A DNA stretch of 64,000 nt from Diplonema papillatum. Lineage: Eukaryota > Euglenozoa > Diplonemea > Diplonemida > Diplonemidae. Numbering within the stretch: position 1 is the stretch's first letter; the number at the start of each line of letters is the position of its first letter. Positions 39,825 to 50,900 of the stretch are shown here, one piece after another. Where the stretch lies: assembly GCA_030068145.1 (NCBI GenBank), contig JAPJBO010000144.1, positions 248,001-312,000 on the forward strand, in the 5' to 3' direction. The position numbers and the translations under genes are program-made. A model generated the notes under the pieces. It was not told the origin of the DNA. It was given only the letters and a program-made list of their open reading frames with translations, and did not search any database.

Positions 39825-40372
39825 ACCGTCGTTTGGGCCTCATCGAATTCCTGACTGTTGGCTGGTCTATTTTACGCTCTGCACCCGTTCACCCTGACTA
39901 ACGGGAAACAACTGGAAGTGTTCTATACGGGTGAATGCGCACTATCATGAGAGGATGAAGGCACGCATATCCCGCCTGGCCCTGTGCTAGGCGTAGTTTT
40001 AGGTTGTACTTATTTCCGAACAACCTACCACGAGCTTATCCACCCACACACCCAACTTTTTCCCCTTTCTTCTAAATTCTTTTTTTTTTTTTTTTTCCCC
40101 CGCTGATGACTAACGGACCGTCGGACCCGTCCCAACGGGGATACTTATGGAAGTTACAATGAAGGCTTAGACCGGTACGGGCTACATGGCAACTCCTGCT
40201 CAACATGTAGAACGTGGGGAGCCCTTGGTCACATTCAATACGGGTGTGATCGTGGTGTCGGTCGCAACAGTCGTTTGGTAGCCAAAGAGAGAGATAGAGA
40301 GAAAAAGAGCGCCAGAGAGAAAAGAAAAGATAACGTTATCTTCCGGAAAAGAAGGGTTACGCGAACCCCCGA
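39825..40372. other. Presumed 3' flank of the RT-protease element and spacer to E1
   Basis: Non-coding sequence with a T run (about 40,080-40,096) and a GA-rich tract (40,287-40,331). A CTGATGA box near 40,104 was inspected as a possible hammerhead ribozyme core but lacks the matching GAAA segment. No recognisable gene. Confidence 0.4.
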
Positions 40373-40877
40373 TATTTGTGTGTGCGAAGGACCTGTTTTG
40401 TATCTTTACATGGCAGGTTCCAACGCTGCCAACTTTCTTTTTTGTACTGACATGTCCAGCGTGGTATGTTGTTCCAAAAAAGAAAAGGCGTCGTTGAGCA
40501 CGTGTACCCCTTTTACGTCGGTAAGTACAAGAGTCGTTGGAAGTTGGAAGAGGAAGATCGCCGAACCACTCTTCGGTCTTTTTTAGTACTGCTGTTTGTT
40601 GGCTCTTGCCGTGCAGTAATTTTAGTCTTGTCATATAACAACTTCGCTCGTTGTGGCCTCTCGGCATTGTTTGCTGGAAAACTCTGTCGGGACTGCCGAA
40701 AGAATCTTCGCAGGCTGGTCCTCAGTTCTTACTGGGGACTGTGAGACATGTTGCAGACGCGTCACATCACTCGGAGAAGCGCTTGTGATAACGGCAATGA
40801 GCTGCCAGTAAGGCGCTACGAGGCCGAGGTCAAGCAAGGGCCAGCACAATGGGTTGCGTCAAAGAAAATCAAAGCTT

Positions 40878-43400
40878 CTAGAGGAGGGACCCAGACCAGC
40901 GTCTTTGGTAGGCCATCCGGGTGAATTTATCGGCCACATTAAGGGATCCAGGGACGTGCATAGCCTCGACAAAATTTCGGTCCAGAAGTTCAACCAGCTC
41001 ATCGAGTAGTTCTTGCGTCTCAGATATCAGGGAATAACCTTTATTCAGGATAGCGACCACAGTTGTGTTGTCCACCTCGATCTGAATCCTGAACCGGATG
41101 CCCGGTACGCAAATTCGTTTTACTGCCTGGACCGCCGCGTATAACTCTTTTATGTTGATGTGGCTTTTAGTATAGCGATTCGGGAAAACACCGTGGGCAA
41201 TGCTCTTTTCGGTAAGAACGTAAGCCCATCCCGACATAGACGCGTCGGAGACAGTCCGAACCGTGCATTCCGGCCGCAGCCACCGTTTCCAGCTGTTCGA
41301 GGCTAGTATGTCGACCTCTCTCGTGAGTATGGAACGGACAGGGTCCGGGATATCGCAGAGGGCGCTCCAAGCGATGTCCGGAGCGGAAACGGAGGACATC
41401 CAGCCCAACAACGTCTTGACGTGGTGGAGAGGCCGAGCCATGACGTGGTACCGCCACATGATACAGCCTGCGACTCGCCAAAAATCTCTCAACGGGGACC
41501 TGCAGCGGAGTACCAATTGGAGGGCTGGCACAACGTTTTGAACCCACGTAGTGCTCAGTCTCCACTTCTTGTCTTGGAGATTCACTTCCATTCCAAGGAG
41601 CGAGGCTTCGGACGTCGGTCGGCCTTCCTCACCAAGTACAATTCCGTATCGGTCGCACAGCGAACACAATCGTCTTTGGGTGTTCCACAACTTTTCCTCG
41701 TGTATGTCTCCGAGTATGAAATTGTCGATCCACTCGATGTGAACCGAAGAAGGAGAACTCTTCGCCGCAAGTCCACCGATAGACTCGGCCACAGCTTGGC
41801 TCGCTTGAGGTGCTGGCGAGTAACCCATCGGTAGCCGAGTTAACCTGCGTTTCGCAGACCCGACTCTAAACGAGAAAAACTTTCTCACTGAGGTCGGCAG
41901 CAAAAACTGGTAAAAAAAACCTTTCGCGTCATTCTCACAAACGAAGTTACATTGCATGAGTTTCAGCAGCATTGAGTTGTACGAGGGAAGGTGGCATGGC
42001 GGAACCGGGTGTCCCGACATTCTCACCGCTTCATTCACCCCCTTGCACGAGAGAATGAACCTGAGTACCCCGGCCTTCTTTTTAGCAACTGTGAAGGCGC
42101 CGTGGAACCAGGATCTTTCCGCCTCCGACCGGGGGACTGCCTCACAGAGACCGATTTCCTCTAGTCTTTTAAGGTGCTGTTTCAACTTAGTGTTAGGGGG
42201 GCCTGGGGCGTTCTTGAACTCGGTCGAAAGGATATCCTCGAGGAAAGCGGGATTTCGAAACCACTTCAAATTGATCTCTAAGGCAGGGAAGTCTCGTAGC
42301 AACAGGTCAGTGTCCACCCACGATTCAGTGATGCTGTCGACGAGGCCCTCAAAGCAGGCCTTTGTGGCACGGGAGCCTCGGGGCATCTCGTGGTCCACCC
42401 ACCTCATGGCGTAATCATATGTATGCAGTTTACTTAAGCTGCGGGCCACATTAGGAGCCCAGAAGGGACGGTCGAAACCTACTGCAGAATTCCGGCCCCC
42501 CGGATTGTTCCGCTCGTCGACTCCCAAGTCTCCATCGGGGTATAGAACCTCACGTTCTTCACGTCTACGTGCCTCCCCATTGCTTGCGCCGCTTGTTCGC
42601 CACCCACCCGGGCGATCTCGGTGAGTGCACTGTGGCGAATCATGTGACTGGTGACCCCAAGATGGCCTCTGAGCCACTTGTTGTAGGCTGCGATGCTTAG
42701 GCCCGGAAGCAGGAGAGTTGATCTCTGTCGTCTCCACCAGCTGATCACGGTCTGGAACACCCATCCCGTCTTCGGTATGAGGATCCCTTGACCTTGGTGC
42801 GTAGGGTCGGTCTTCCCCCCTACGAGAAGTACGAGGAAAAACTCTTGTTTCTCCTTTATGTGTCCGACCTGGAGACGTTCCAGGTCCACAAAACGAGACG
42901 CGAGGCTCCATTGGGCGGCCAACGCCACCTTGTATAACCCTGTGGATTTCGCCAGCAGTCCAAGAACCTGGCTCTTGGAGACCAGTTTCGTCTCCAGGAG
43001 TTCCCTTCTCTCGAGCTCTCTCTCCTTCAAGTGCAGTGCTTTTCGAAAAGCCTTTAGCGGGGGGATATCGGCCATCATCCAGTATGTCACGTACTGGCTG
43101 GCTGAGCCTGGTTGGATTTCCTTCGCATCGATTTTTCGTTGCAGCCACATGAGGAAACCCATCTCTCTTGAGATTTCCGGGTCCAACTGTCGTAGCTGCT
43201 GAATGAATAGCTGAGCCCGGGTCACCACCGACGTCATAGCCGAGGAGGTAGTGTCTTTGTAACACTCGGCCAGCGTTCTCAACGTCTCTTGACGCAGCCC
43301 CTGGACAGCCTCTGGGCTGATCAGGTAGTCGGCCTTCTGGGGGCGGCCCCGACTCCGCTTCAGCGGTTGGAGAGGACTTGGCGCGGGGGGAGTCGTTCAT
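40878..43400 (-). CDS. E1 reverse transcriptase-RNase H
   Basis: An 840-residue open frame starting at an ATG that overlaps the ORF1 stop (ATGA). The first about 300 residues overlap the recombinase gene in another frame and have no domain. The RT domain follows: SWFHGAFTVAKKK, motif A NDAKGFFYQF, motif B RLTRLPMGYSPAPQ and motif C EWIDNFILG, in which the usual second Asp is Asn. The RNase H domain has VSDASMSGWAYV, HINIKELYA, VDNTTVVAIL and PGSLNVADKFTR. It is intact and could be functional. It makes the cDNA of the element in the cytoplasm or nucleus. Whether translation starts at the overlapping ATG or by frameshift is not known. Confidence 0.85.
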   Translation of the reverse strand: MNDSPRAKSSPTAEAESGPPPEGRLPDQPRGCPGAASRDVENAGRVLQRHYLLGYDVGGDPGSAIHSAATTVGPGNLKRDGFPHVAATKNRCEGNPTRLSQPVRDILDDGRYPPAKGFSKSTALEGERAREKGTPGDETGLQEPGSWTAGEIHRVIQGGVGRPMEPRVSFCGPGTSPGRTHKGETRVFPRTSRRGEDRPYAPRSRDPHTEDGMGVPDRDQLVETTEINSPASGPKHRSLQQVAQRPSWGHQSHDSPQCTHRDRPGGWRTSGASNGEARRREEREVLYPDGDLGVDERNNPGGRNSAVGFDRPFWAPNVARSLSKLHTYDYAMRWVDHEMPRGSRATKACFEGLVDSITESWVDTDLLLRDFPALEINLKWFRNPAFLEDILSTEFKNAPGPPNTKLKQHLKRLEEIGLCEAVPRSEAERSWFHGAFTVAKKKAGVLRFILSCKGVNEAVRMSGHPVPPCHLPSYNSMLLKLMQCNFVCENDAKGFFYQFLLPTSVRKFFSFRVGSAKRRLTRLPMGYSPAPQASQAVAESIGGLAAKSSPSSVHIEWIDNFILGDIHEEKLWNTQRRLCSLCDRYGIVLGEEGRPTSEASLLGMEVNLQDKKWRLSTTWVQNVVPALQLVLRCRSPLRDFWRVAGCIMWRYHVMARPLHHVKTLLGWMSSVSAPDIAWSALCDIPDPVRSILTREVDILASNSWKRWLRPECTVRTVSDASMSGWAYVLTEKSIAHGVFPNRYTKSHINIKELYAAVQAVKRICVPGIRFRIQIEVDNTTVVAILNKGYSLISETQELLDELVELLDRNFVEAMHVPGSLNVADKFTRMAYQRRWSGSLL
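42479..43396 (-). CDS. E1 tyrosine recombinase (in frame with ORF1 after a UGA)
   Basis: The 306 codons between the ORF1 TGA (43,397-43,399) and a stop at 42,479-42,481 are in the ORF1 frame. Early residues include RSRGRPQKADYL, an AT-hook-like patch. The catalytic domain shows ASRFVDL (first arginine), a GGKTDP turn, SHMIRHSALTEIAR (HxxR), MGRHVD and VRFYTP with the nucleophilic tyrosine. Such enzymes integrate circular cDNA by site-specific recombination without target duplication. There is no ATG near the start of this frame, so expression by UGA readthrough as an ORF1-YR fusion, or from an internal start, must be assumed. The gene lies wholly inside the RT open frame. Confidence 0.8.
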   Translation of the reverse strand, partial: TTPPAPSPLQPLKRSRGRPQKADYLISPEAVQGLRQETLRTLAECYKDTTSSAMTSVVTRAQLFIQQLRQLDPEISREMGFLMWLQRKIDAKEIQPGSASQYVTYWMMADIPPLKAFRKALHLKERELERRELLETKLVSKSQVLGLLAKSTGLYKVALAAQWSLASRFVDLERLQVGHIKEKQEFFLVLLVGGKTDPTHQGQGILIPKTGWVFQTVISWWRRQRSTLLLPGLSIAAYNKWLRGHLGVTSHMIRHSALTEIARVGGEQAAQAMGRHVDVKNVRFYTPMETWESTSGTIRGAGILQ

Positions 43401-44377
43401 ACGGACTTCCGCCCGTTTCCCGACTTCGAGAGGGTTTCGGTCCTTCTCCTCTTGGAGAATTCACCTTCGGACGAGGCTCTCTTGAGCCCGTCCGTGTTCC
43501 TCCTTCTCCTGTCCTCCTCGTTGGCCACCTCGACAGCTCGCAGGGCGTTTCTTAACACTGTGCGAGAGAACTCAGAGGCATCTACCAACTGCAGCTTGGA
43601 CTCCCAAGCCAGTTGTTGAGGCATACCCTGCAGCTTGCGGATTCTTAGGGCCTCGAGGCGAACCAGCAGTTGATGGGCAACCTGTAGGACTTGTCTCGAG
43701 TCCTTCGGCACAGGGAGGAGTCTGTCCAAGACAGAAAACAGGACACGGGTCTCGTGCACGTACGCAGGTACACTGGCCTTGAAGTCTTCTTCAATGGGCC
43801 CGTAACGGTAGCGCACTTCGGTCATCATCTGACTCTTCTGGTTAGAGGTTGCAACCTTCGGTACCCATGAGTTTGCCATTCGTATGTCAAACTCTCCAAT
43901 TCCCTCTTGGGTTTTGGTTTGGGCAAGAAGATGTTCTACGAGCGCCTTTAAGGGCCCTGGTGGTGTTTGTTCGAGCAATTCGTCGACGTCGACGCCGGCG
44001 ATGTTTGAGCCCGGGTTCGGACGGCTCTCGAGTACTGCGTCCACGCCTTCCATCTCCCGATCGTCCTCCCACTTCTGACCCCGCTGCAGAAGCCACGTAC
44101 AGACCGGGCAGACCCATTCGTCTTCCCCCATTCGGTCCACGAAGCCCTGGGCAGTGCTCTTGCACCCCAGGTTTGCCTTCAGGCAATACGCGATCGCCGT
44201 GAGGCCGCATCTGAAGCAGTGGGTCAGCCCTTCCCCGGCATGGCTCTTTGAGCACATCGGGAAAATGCAAGCGCCGTCTTCCTCGGCTCGGATAATTCCC
44301 GGGGGCACCGACACCTTCGTCTGGATCGAAGACCAGTCGAAAGAGCCCCCGTCGAAGTCGCTTCTCAGAACGGACAT
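43397..44377 (-). CDS. E1 ORF1: gag-position protein with PHD/RING-like zinc finger
   Basis: 327 codons from an ATG about 20 bp inside the A1 repeat (MSVLRSDFDGGSFDW). Residues about 35-95 carry a cysteine/histidine array: CSKSHAG, HCFRCG, YCLKANLGC and EWVCPVCTWLL, resembling a PHD-type finger, which usually binds histone tails. The remainder is mostly helical and charged, ending in a basic KRRRTE segment. The E2 and E3 proteins in this position lack such a finger, so the domain was gained in E1 or lost elsewhere. The stop is a TGA overlapping the ATG of the RT frame (ATGA). Reading beyond this TGA in the same frame enters the recombinase region without another stop. Confidence 0.7.
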   Translation of the reverse strand: MSVLRSDFDGGSFDWSSIQTKVSVPPGIIRAEEDGACIFPMCSKSHAGEGLTHCFRCGLTAIAYCLKANLGCKSTAQGFVDRMGEDEWVCPVCTWLLQRGQKWEDDREMEGVDAVLESRPNPGSNIAGVDVDELLEQTPPGPLKALVEHLLAQTKTQEGIGEFDIRMANSWVPKVATSNQKSQMMTEVRYRYGPIEEDFKASVPAYVHETRVLFSVLDRLLPVPKDSRQVLQVAHQLLVRLEALRIRKLQGMPQQLAWESKLQLVDASEFSRTVLRNALRAVEVANEEDRRRRNTDGLKRASSEGEFSKRRRTETLSKSGNGRKSV

Positions 44378-44503
44378 ATTTTTAGCACGTGTTTTATTTG
44401 TGTGTGCGAAGGACCTGTTTTGTATCTTTACATGGCAGGTTCCAACGCTGCCAACTTTCTTTTTTGTACTGACATGTCCAGCGTGGTATGTTGTTCCAAA
44501 AAA

Positions 44504-45253
44504 AAAAAAAAAAAATAATAACAAAAAAACAAAAAAATACAAACCGACGAAGACCCCAAAAACCTTTTTCAACCTCTCCAATTCCCTTCAAGCTAGACCA
44601 TTATACAACGACCCCCCCCTCAGGCTATTTTCACTGTGGAGGGGGGAGACGCTACCTGTCACACTCGAAGGTGGTCACCACGGTGGGCGGTCAGAAAAAA
44701 AAAATTTTTTTTTTGCCCCAAATACCCCAAATACCACACTTTGGAAAATTTTTGTGGGCCCACTTTTGGCAGGGAATTTTGACCATTTCACCTTAGAGAA
44801 TTTGACCACCCAGCCTCCAAGGCAACTGCACTGTAGAGGGGGGGGGGGGGGGGGGGGGGTCTGGTTTATCCGGCCATCCGGCCAAAGTGGCTGATCCTTA
44901 ACAAGAGCGCTGCCCCCCCCCCATAGATGGAAACATAAAACCCAAAACCCAAGGCCACCAGACACCTAGTATTTGGTGGCCAGCCACTACTGGGCGGCTG
45001 GTCCTTTTTCCCGATCGAATATACACACCTCCGAATCTAAACGGGCGAAGCCCGGCTTTTCTTTGCACCAATCCTTCCAAAAAAGAGGGGGGGATCCGGG
45101 GGGCACCGCCCCCCGGCCGAACGGTACGGTACAGCGACACAGATCGTGCGGTGAAAAACCTCAAGCTTCACGGATTTCCAAGGGAATCTGTGAAGCTTTA
45201 CGAACCTTCTCACACTCGTATTTCTTAGTTTCGAGTCCCCCACCAACGAGACC
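44504..45253. other. Spacer with a G/C-hairpin dispersed repeat
   Basis: No coding sequence. It contains a G run (44,838-44,859), the phrase GGAAACATAAAACCCAAAAC (about 44,929) and, at about 45,085-45,135, a G/C palindrome-like block (GGATCCGGGGGGCACCGCCC) followed by ACGGTACGGTAC. The same phrase and block recur, the block inverted, at 60,885-61,050, indicating a short dispersed element. Confidence 0.6.
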
Positions 45254-47438
45254 TGTAACCGAGTTTAACTAGTGCGTACCCAGTCTGTAACCACTGTAAC
45301 CACTTGTAACCGGGTGTAACCAGTCTGTAACCGGGATGTAACCGCTGTAACCACTTGTAACCAGCATGTAACCGCTGTAACCGAGTGTAACCAGTCTGTA
45401 ACCGGGATGTAACCGCTGTAACCACTTGTAACCAGCATGTAACCGCTGTAACCGAGTGTAACCAGTCTGTAACCGGGATGTAACCGCTGTAACCACTTGT
45501 AACCAGCATGTAACCACTGTAACCGAGTGTAACCAGTCTGTAACCGGGATGTAACCGCTGTAACCACTTGTAACCAGCATGTAACCACTGTAACCGAGTG
45601 TAACCAGTCTGTAACCGGGATGTAACCGCTGTAACCACTTGTAACCAGCATGTAACCACTGTAACCGAGTGTAACCAGTCTGTAACCGGGATGTAACCGC
45701 TGTAACCACTTGTAACCAGCATGTAACCACTGTAACCGAGTGTAACCAGTCTGTAACCGGGATGTAACCGCTGTAACCACTTGTAACCAGCATGTAACCA
45801 CTGTAACCGAGTGTAACCAGTCTGTAACCGGGATGTAACCGCTGTAACCACTTGTAACCAGCATGTAACCACTGTAACCGAGTGTAACCAGTCTGTAACC
45901 GGGATGTAACCGCTGTAACCACTTGTAACCAGCATGTAACCACTGTAACCGAGTGTAACCAGTCTGTAACCGGGATGTAACCGCTGTAACCACTTGTAAC
46001 CAGCATGTAACCACTGTAACCGAGTGTAACCAGTCTGTAACCGGGATGTAACCGCTGTAACCACTTGTAACCAGCATGTAACCACTGTAACCGAGTGTAA
46101 CCAGTCTGTAACCGGGATGTAACCGCTGTAACCACTTGTAACCAGCATGTAACCACTGTAACCGAGTGTAACCAGTCTGTAACCGGGATGTAACCGCTGT
46201 AACCACTTGTAACCAGCATGTAACCACTGTAACCGAGTGTAACCAGTCTGTAACCGGGATGTAACCGCTGTAACCACTTGTAACCAGCATGTAACCACTG
46301 TAACCGAGTGTAACCAGTCTGTAACCGGGATGTAACCGCTGTAACCACTTGTAACCAGCATGTAACCACTGTAACCGAGTGTAACCAGTCTGTAACCGGG
46401 ATGTAACCGCTGTAACCACTTGTAACCAGCATGTAACCACTGTAACCAGTCTGTAACCGTGTAACCAGTCTGTAACCGGGATGTAACCGCTGTAACCACT
46501 TGTAACCAGCATGTAACCACTGTAACCGGGTGTAACCGCTGTAACCACTTGTAACCAGCATGTAACCACTGTAACCGAGTGTAACCAGTCTGTAACCGGG
46601 ATGTAACCGCTGTAACCACTTGTAACCAGCATGTAACCACTGTAACCGAGTGTAACCAGTCTGTAACCGGGATGTAACCGCTGTAACCACTTGTAACCAG
46701 CATGTAACCACTGTAACCGAGTGTAACCAGTCTGTAACCGGGATGTAACCGCTGTAACCACTTGTAACCAGCATGTAACCACTGTAACCGAGTGTAACCA
46801 GTCTGTAACCGGGATGTAACCGCTGTAACCACTTGTAACCAGCATGTAACCACTGTAACCGAGTGTAACCAGTCTGTAACCATGTAACCATGTAACCGCT
46901 GTAACCGAGTGTAACCAGTCTGTAACCGGGATGTAACCGCTGTAACCACTTGTAACCAGCATGTAACCACTGTAACCGAGTGTAACCAGTCTGTAACCGG
47001 GATGTAACCGCTGTAACCACTTGTAACCAGCATGTAACCACTGTAACCGAGTGTAACCAGTCTGTAACCGGGATGTAACCGCTGTAACCACTTGTAACCA
47101 GCATGTAACCACTGTAACCGAGTGTAACCAGTCTGTAACCGGGATGTAACCGCTGTAACCACTTGTAACCAGCATGTAACCACTGTAACCGAGTGTAACC
47201 AGTCTGTAACCGGGATGTAACCGCTGTAACCACTTGTAACCAGCATGTAACCACTGTAACCGAGTGTAACCAGTCTGTAACCGGGATGTAACCGCTGTAA
47301 CCACTTGTAACCAGCATGTAACCACTGTAACCGAGTGTAACCAGTCTGTAACCGGGATGTAACCGCTGTAACCACTTGTAACCGGGATGTAACCACTGTA
47401 ACCACTTGTAACCACTTGTAACCAGCATGTAACCACTG
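45254..47438. repeat. 71-bp higher-order minisatellite of GTAACC boxes, array 1
   Basis: The period is 71 bp (for example 45,507 to 45,578). Each unit holds seven GTAACC boxes separated by spacers ACT, GAGT, AGTCT, GGGAT, GCT, ACTT and AGCAT. Most units are identical; irregular units lie near 46,441-46,545 and 46,880-46,900. Because 71 is not a multiple of three and the minus strand has no stop, all three minus frames are open for over 700 codons; I treat these as non-coding. The array ends abruptly at the boundary of element E2. Confidence 0.97.
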
Positions 47439-47921
47439 GAATGCTTTGTGCGCTTCACTCGGTGACAGTGATAAGTTCAATGATAATGAACGCGAAAGGA
47501 AGAAAATTAAACGAATTGCACTTACGATGGGGTAACCCCCCGAGATAGCCGCTGAATGGTGAGAGAAACAGGCTAGCCCAGGAGGTCACGGGGGACGGAG
47601 GGCGGGAACCCAGGTCCCCTGGACCTCGCGCTGAACGCGGACACGAAAAACAAGACAAGCAAACCGGTGTGGGTGGGTGGGAACTTTTGTTGTCTGATTC
47701 CTTTGAATCCGGTGCCCAACACCTTCCTAGAGAGTGGTTCGTTACGCGCTTAGCATTCCCACGATGAATCGACAGAATGCTTTGTGCGCTTCACTCGGTG
47801 ACAGTGATAAGTTCAATGATAATGAACGCGAAAGGAAGAAAATTAAACGAATTGCACTTACGATGGGGTAACCCCCCGAGATAGCCGCTGAATGGTGAGA
47901 GAAACAGGCTAGCCCAGGAGG

Positions 47922-50900
47922 TCACACCACCAAACCCATATCGCCAGTCAGGAACTGCCTAACTGCAAGTGCCATGTCGGCCATATTCTTATCGGAAATT
48001 GCCGATAACGGAACCCGTGACGGAAGGTCAGCAGGATTCCCGGCGCTTTTTACCCAGCGCACAGATAAGGAAATGTTCATGTGGCGCAGGCGTGTGAGCC
48101 CGTTCACCACGGCATCGTTCAAAGTCTGCGATCGCAGACATGCCCCTTTCCGAGCAACACCCTGCACCGTCGTGTTGTCGACCACGACGGTGACCGTGCC
48201 GCCCGCGTACTTGTCAGGCACTGCCGACACACAAAGTTCAAATGCAAGGGCCTCCAGCTCGTTGATGTGAAGGCCCTTTTCTTTCCTGGACCACCGCGAG
48301 CCCAGAACTTCGATCGCGTTGGTGGCGACGTCAACCAGCACGCCGCCCCATCCCTCGAGACTTGCGTCCACAAACACGGTGAGCGACGGCACCCGGGCCG
48401 CCACTGGCATTCTTCGCTTCTCCAACACCGCGCGAACCCAGCCGTCGAGTAGCCGCTGCACACTACCCGAGAGGCGAACCGTCTGGTCGACGGCCTTCTC
48501 GCCCCGGTTCAGCGCATTCGTCAACCGGCGAAGAAACTTCAAGGCGAAGTAGAACTCGCCGACGAAAACACCCACGATGGCCGACGCGTGCAGCAACCGA
48601 CCACCCAGCGTCTCCAGACCGGACGCGGACATCGCACCCTTGCGCACCTCTACCAGATCCCGTGCCAATTTCTTCGACAACCTTGCCGAAATGCCGACCT
48701 TCCCGCTCTGGTGGTCCCAGTCCACCCCGATAAACTCGTACCGGGTGCTGGCGGTTCTCGTGTCGGCGTCCTTCCACGTAACCTTCGAACGCGCTGCCAA
48801 TTCGTCGACCTTGCGGGACGCCTCGAGCACGTCTTTCCGGGACCCCGCGTAACGCACGTTGTCGACCCACGTGTGCACCGTCACAGCCGCTGGCACCGCA
48901 TGCGCCGTCTTAACGAAATCGGGGTGCCCGGCGATCGTCGAAGTCAACGTGTGCATCAATTCCGGTGCACACGTGTGGCCCATCGGCAGGCGGGTGAGTT
49001 CCCACCAATCGCCTGCGTCGTCCTGGAAGCGAAAGGCATCCCGTGCCCCCCGCGGAACTTCTACGCCGTAAAAACCGCAGCGGAGGTCGCGTGTCGAGCC
49101 ACACTCCGCGTGCACCGCGTCGAGGTACGTGCTGACGTGCTTCAGCGGTACCTGGGCCTCGTAGCCATCCGCCTCGATCGCGTCGTTCGCCTCGTGCGTC
49201 CACAAAATAAAACGTTGGCGCAGAGCGCCTTCCTTTTCCTCCACCACAGTGAAGGGGACGTTGACCGACCTACCCGGGCCGCTAGCCCGTTGCGCAATGC
49301 CGTTCAACTCCAGCTCCTCCGCATGCTTCGCTTGCAGCCGCGAAACCCGTCGAGAAGAAGACGGCCGCAATTTCGCCACATCGAACGTCCGCCGCCACGT
49401 CTCATCGAACCTGGCCCGCGTCGTCTCGCTCATACGCCCACGCAACAGCCCCACGTTCATGGGTCGCACGTTGTCGACGTGCAACGGCGAAGCCTTCTCG
49501 TCCTCCGTCTTCGGTAGGCGCGTCTGTTTGCCGCGCTTGAACACCGAGTGGTGCTGCCGCATGAACCGTCTCGGATCATCGTGGCCCCGCTTCCGGCCCT
49601 TCACAGGTGTTCGGTCACCTCCGCCGTCCTCAACACGCGCGCCAGTGCCACCACATCCGATGTGTACCGCACCGTCATTTGCGCCAACGTCGGGTCGACG
49701 TTGTCGGTGGTGTGTTTCGCCAAGCGCGAAATCAGGTGCTCGGGAAACGGAGCTCCCGCCGCTTTCGCGCACACGAGGTGGTCGACCGCCCCTCGTTTGA
49801 TACTGTGTGCCGAGTACCGGCACATCCGCGGTTCGCGCGCCCACATCCCGTCGAGCTGCGACGTTGTCACCGGCGTCAGCGGGCTGAAATTCCCCGCGCC
49901 ACGTACCAACGCCGCGATCTCCTCCGTCAACGCCCCGCGAATCACTGCTGTTTTGCTCAGACAATACGGGTTTCTGGAACGCCCCTTCGGAAGCGTTCCC
50001 CAGTCGATGATCACCTCCGTGGTGCTCACCAGCACAAAACACGGGCGCGTCAACAGTCTCACCTCCGCCCAGCGCGACGCCGTCTTCCACGCCACGAACG
50101 CTGCCAAACGCAGGTGCGGCACCTGCCGCCTCGCCCACGAAATCAGCGTCTCCCTCGGGATACCCTCCGCCTGGGACAGGGGGATAGACGCCCCATCCCC
50201 ACGAAGCACCGACGCCAGCACCTTCAACGGCTTGCTGTCCACCCCCATATGGCCAAAAACTGCCGAAAGGAGGCGGGAATACCCCAACATCCCCTGGGGT
50301 TCCACTGACGTTGCCACAACAAAAAGCACAGCCACATCCGGGTTGAGGCCCAGTCCACGCCCACTGGCCCACGCCTGGAACCGGCGCCACATATTGCGCC
50401 GGTCGTCCACCGTAGAACTCGCCCATGCCCGACCAACTGCCTGCTGCAAACGGCGGTGCGCCTCCGCCACCGACACCCCATTCTCCTTGTGTCTCGCCGC
50501 AAGAGCCCGGGAAATCCCCACGCCCGCCTTCGACGCAACCAACTCGTGGATCGCCTGCCCGATGACTGAGGCTGCGCGCGCCGACGGTTTCAGCACGTCT
50601 GCTACCCCGAGCGAGGATGCGGGAAACTGCGAAGAGTTGGTTCTCCCGCTCTCGCGTGAAAGGCCGGTGGTCGGGTTCTGATCGGACCGGTCGCTCGGGA
50701 GAAGATGGTCCGCGTCTAGGGCGCGCCGAACGGCCGCCAAAACCATCTCGGTCTCCACTTCGAGAGGAAGTCTGTGGTTGGTGAGGGGAGGGGCCGGCGG
50801 CACCGTGACTGCCGCGGGGGTGGGAGGATTGCTTAAAAGAGGGGGAGGAAGAATAACTGGCCGTGCAGGGGTAGCCCCGCTTACTTGCCGGGGGAACGCC

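Larger units (their letters stand above)
40373..44503 (-). mobile_element. E1: tyrosine-recombinase retroelement (order gag/PHD, YR, RT-RNase H)
   Basis: On the minus strand the element starts with a direct repeat of about 109 bp (about 44,395-44,503), followed within about 20 bp by the first ORF. The YR and RT-RNase H frames follow, and then the second copy of the repeat (40,373-40,481) about 400 bp past the RT stop. The repeat contains GCGAAGGACCTGTTTTGTAT and CCAACGCTGCCAACTTTC. By analogy with E2 and E3 these are the A1 and A2 copies of a split direct repeat. The expected B1/B2 pair could not be found, so the distal end is probably truncated or too diverged. The element's outer flank is an A-rich tract. 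Confidence 0.78.

Noticed and set aside
40100..40150. CTGATGA box downstream of the Penelope-like RT, considered as a hammerhead ribozyme
   Set aside because: Penelope-like elements can carry hammerheads, but the required GAAA segment and closing stems are not present here.
39800..40372. B2 repeat of element E1
   Set aside because: I compared the 400 bp between the E1 RT stop and its A2 repeat with the sequence beyond A2 and saw no repeated block, so the E1 distal end is left undefined.
45254..47438. GTAACC array as a true telomere
   Set aside because: The hexamer resembles fission-yeast telomeric GGTTACA, but units are spaced by fixed non-repeat spacers and the array is internal, flanked by genes and elements on both sides.
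45225..47480. Three overlapping minus-strand open frames of over 700 codons (repeats such as GYKWLQRLHPGYRLVT)
   Set aside because: They arise because the 71-bp repeat lacks stops on the minus strand in every frame and shifts phase each unit. No start, domain or bounded coding signal supports translation.
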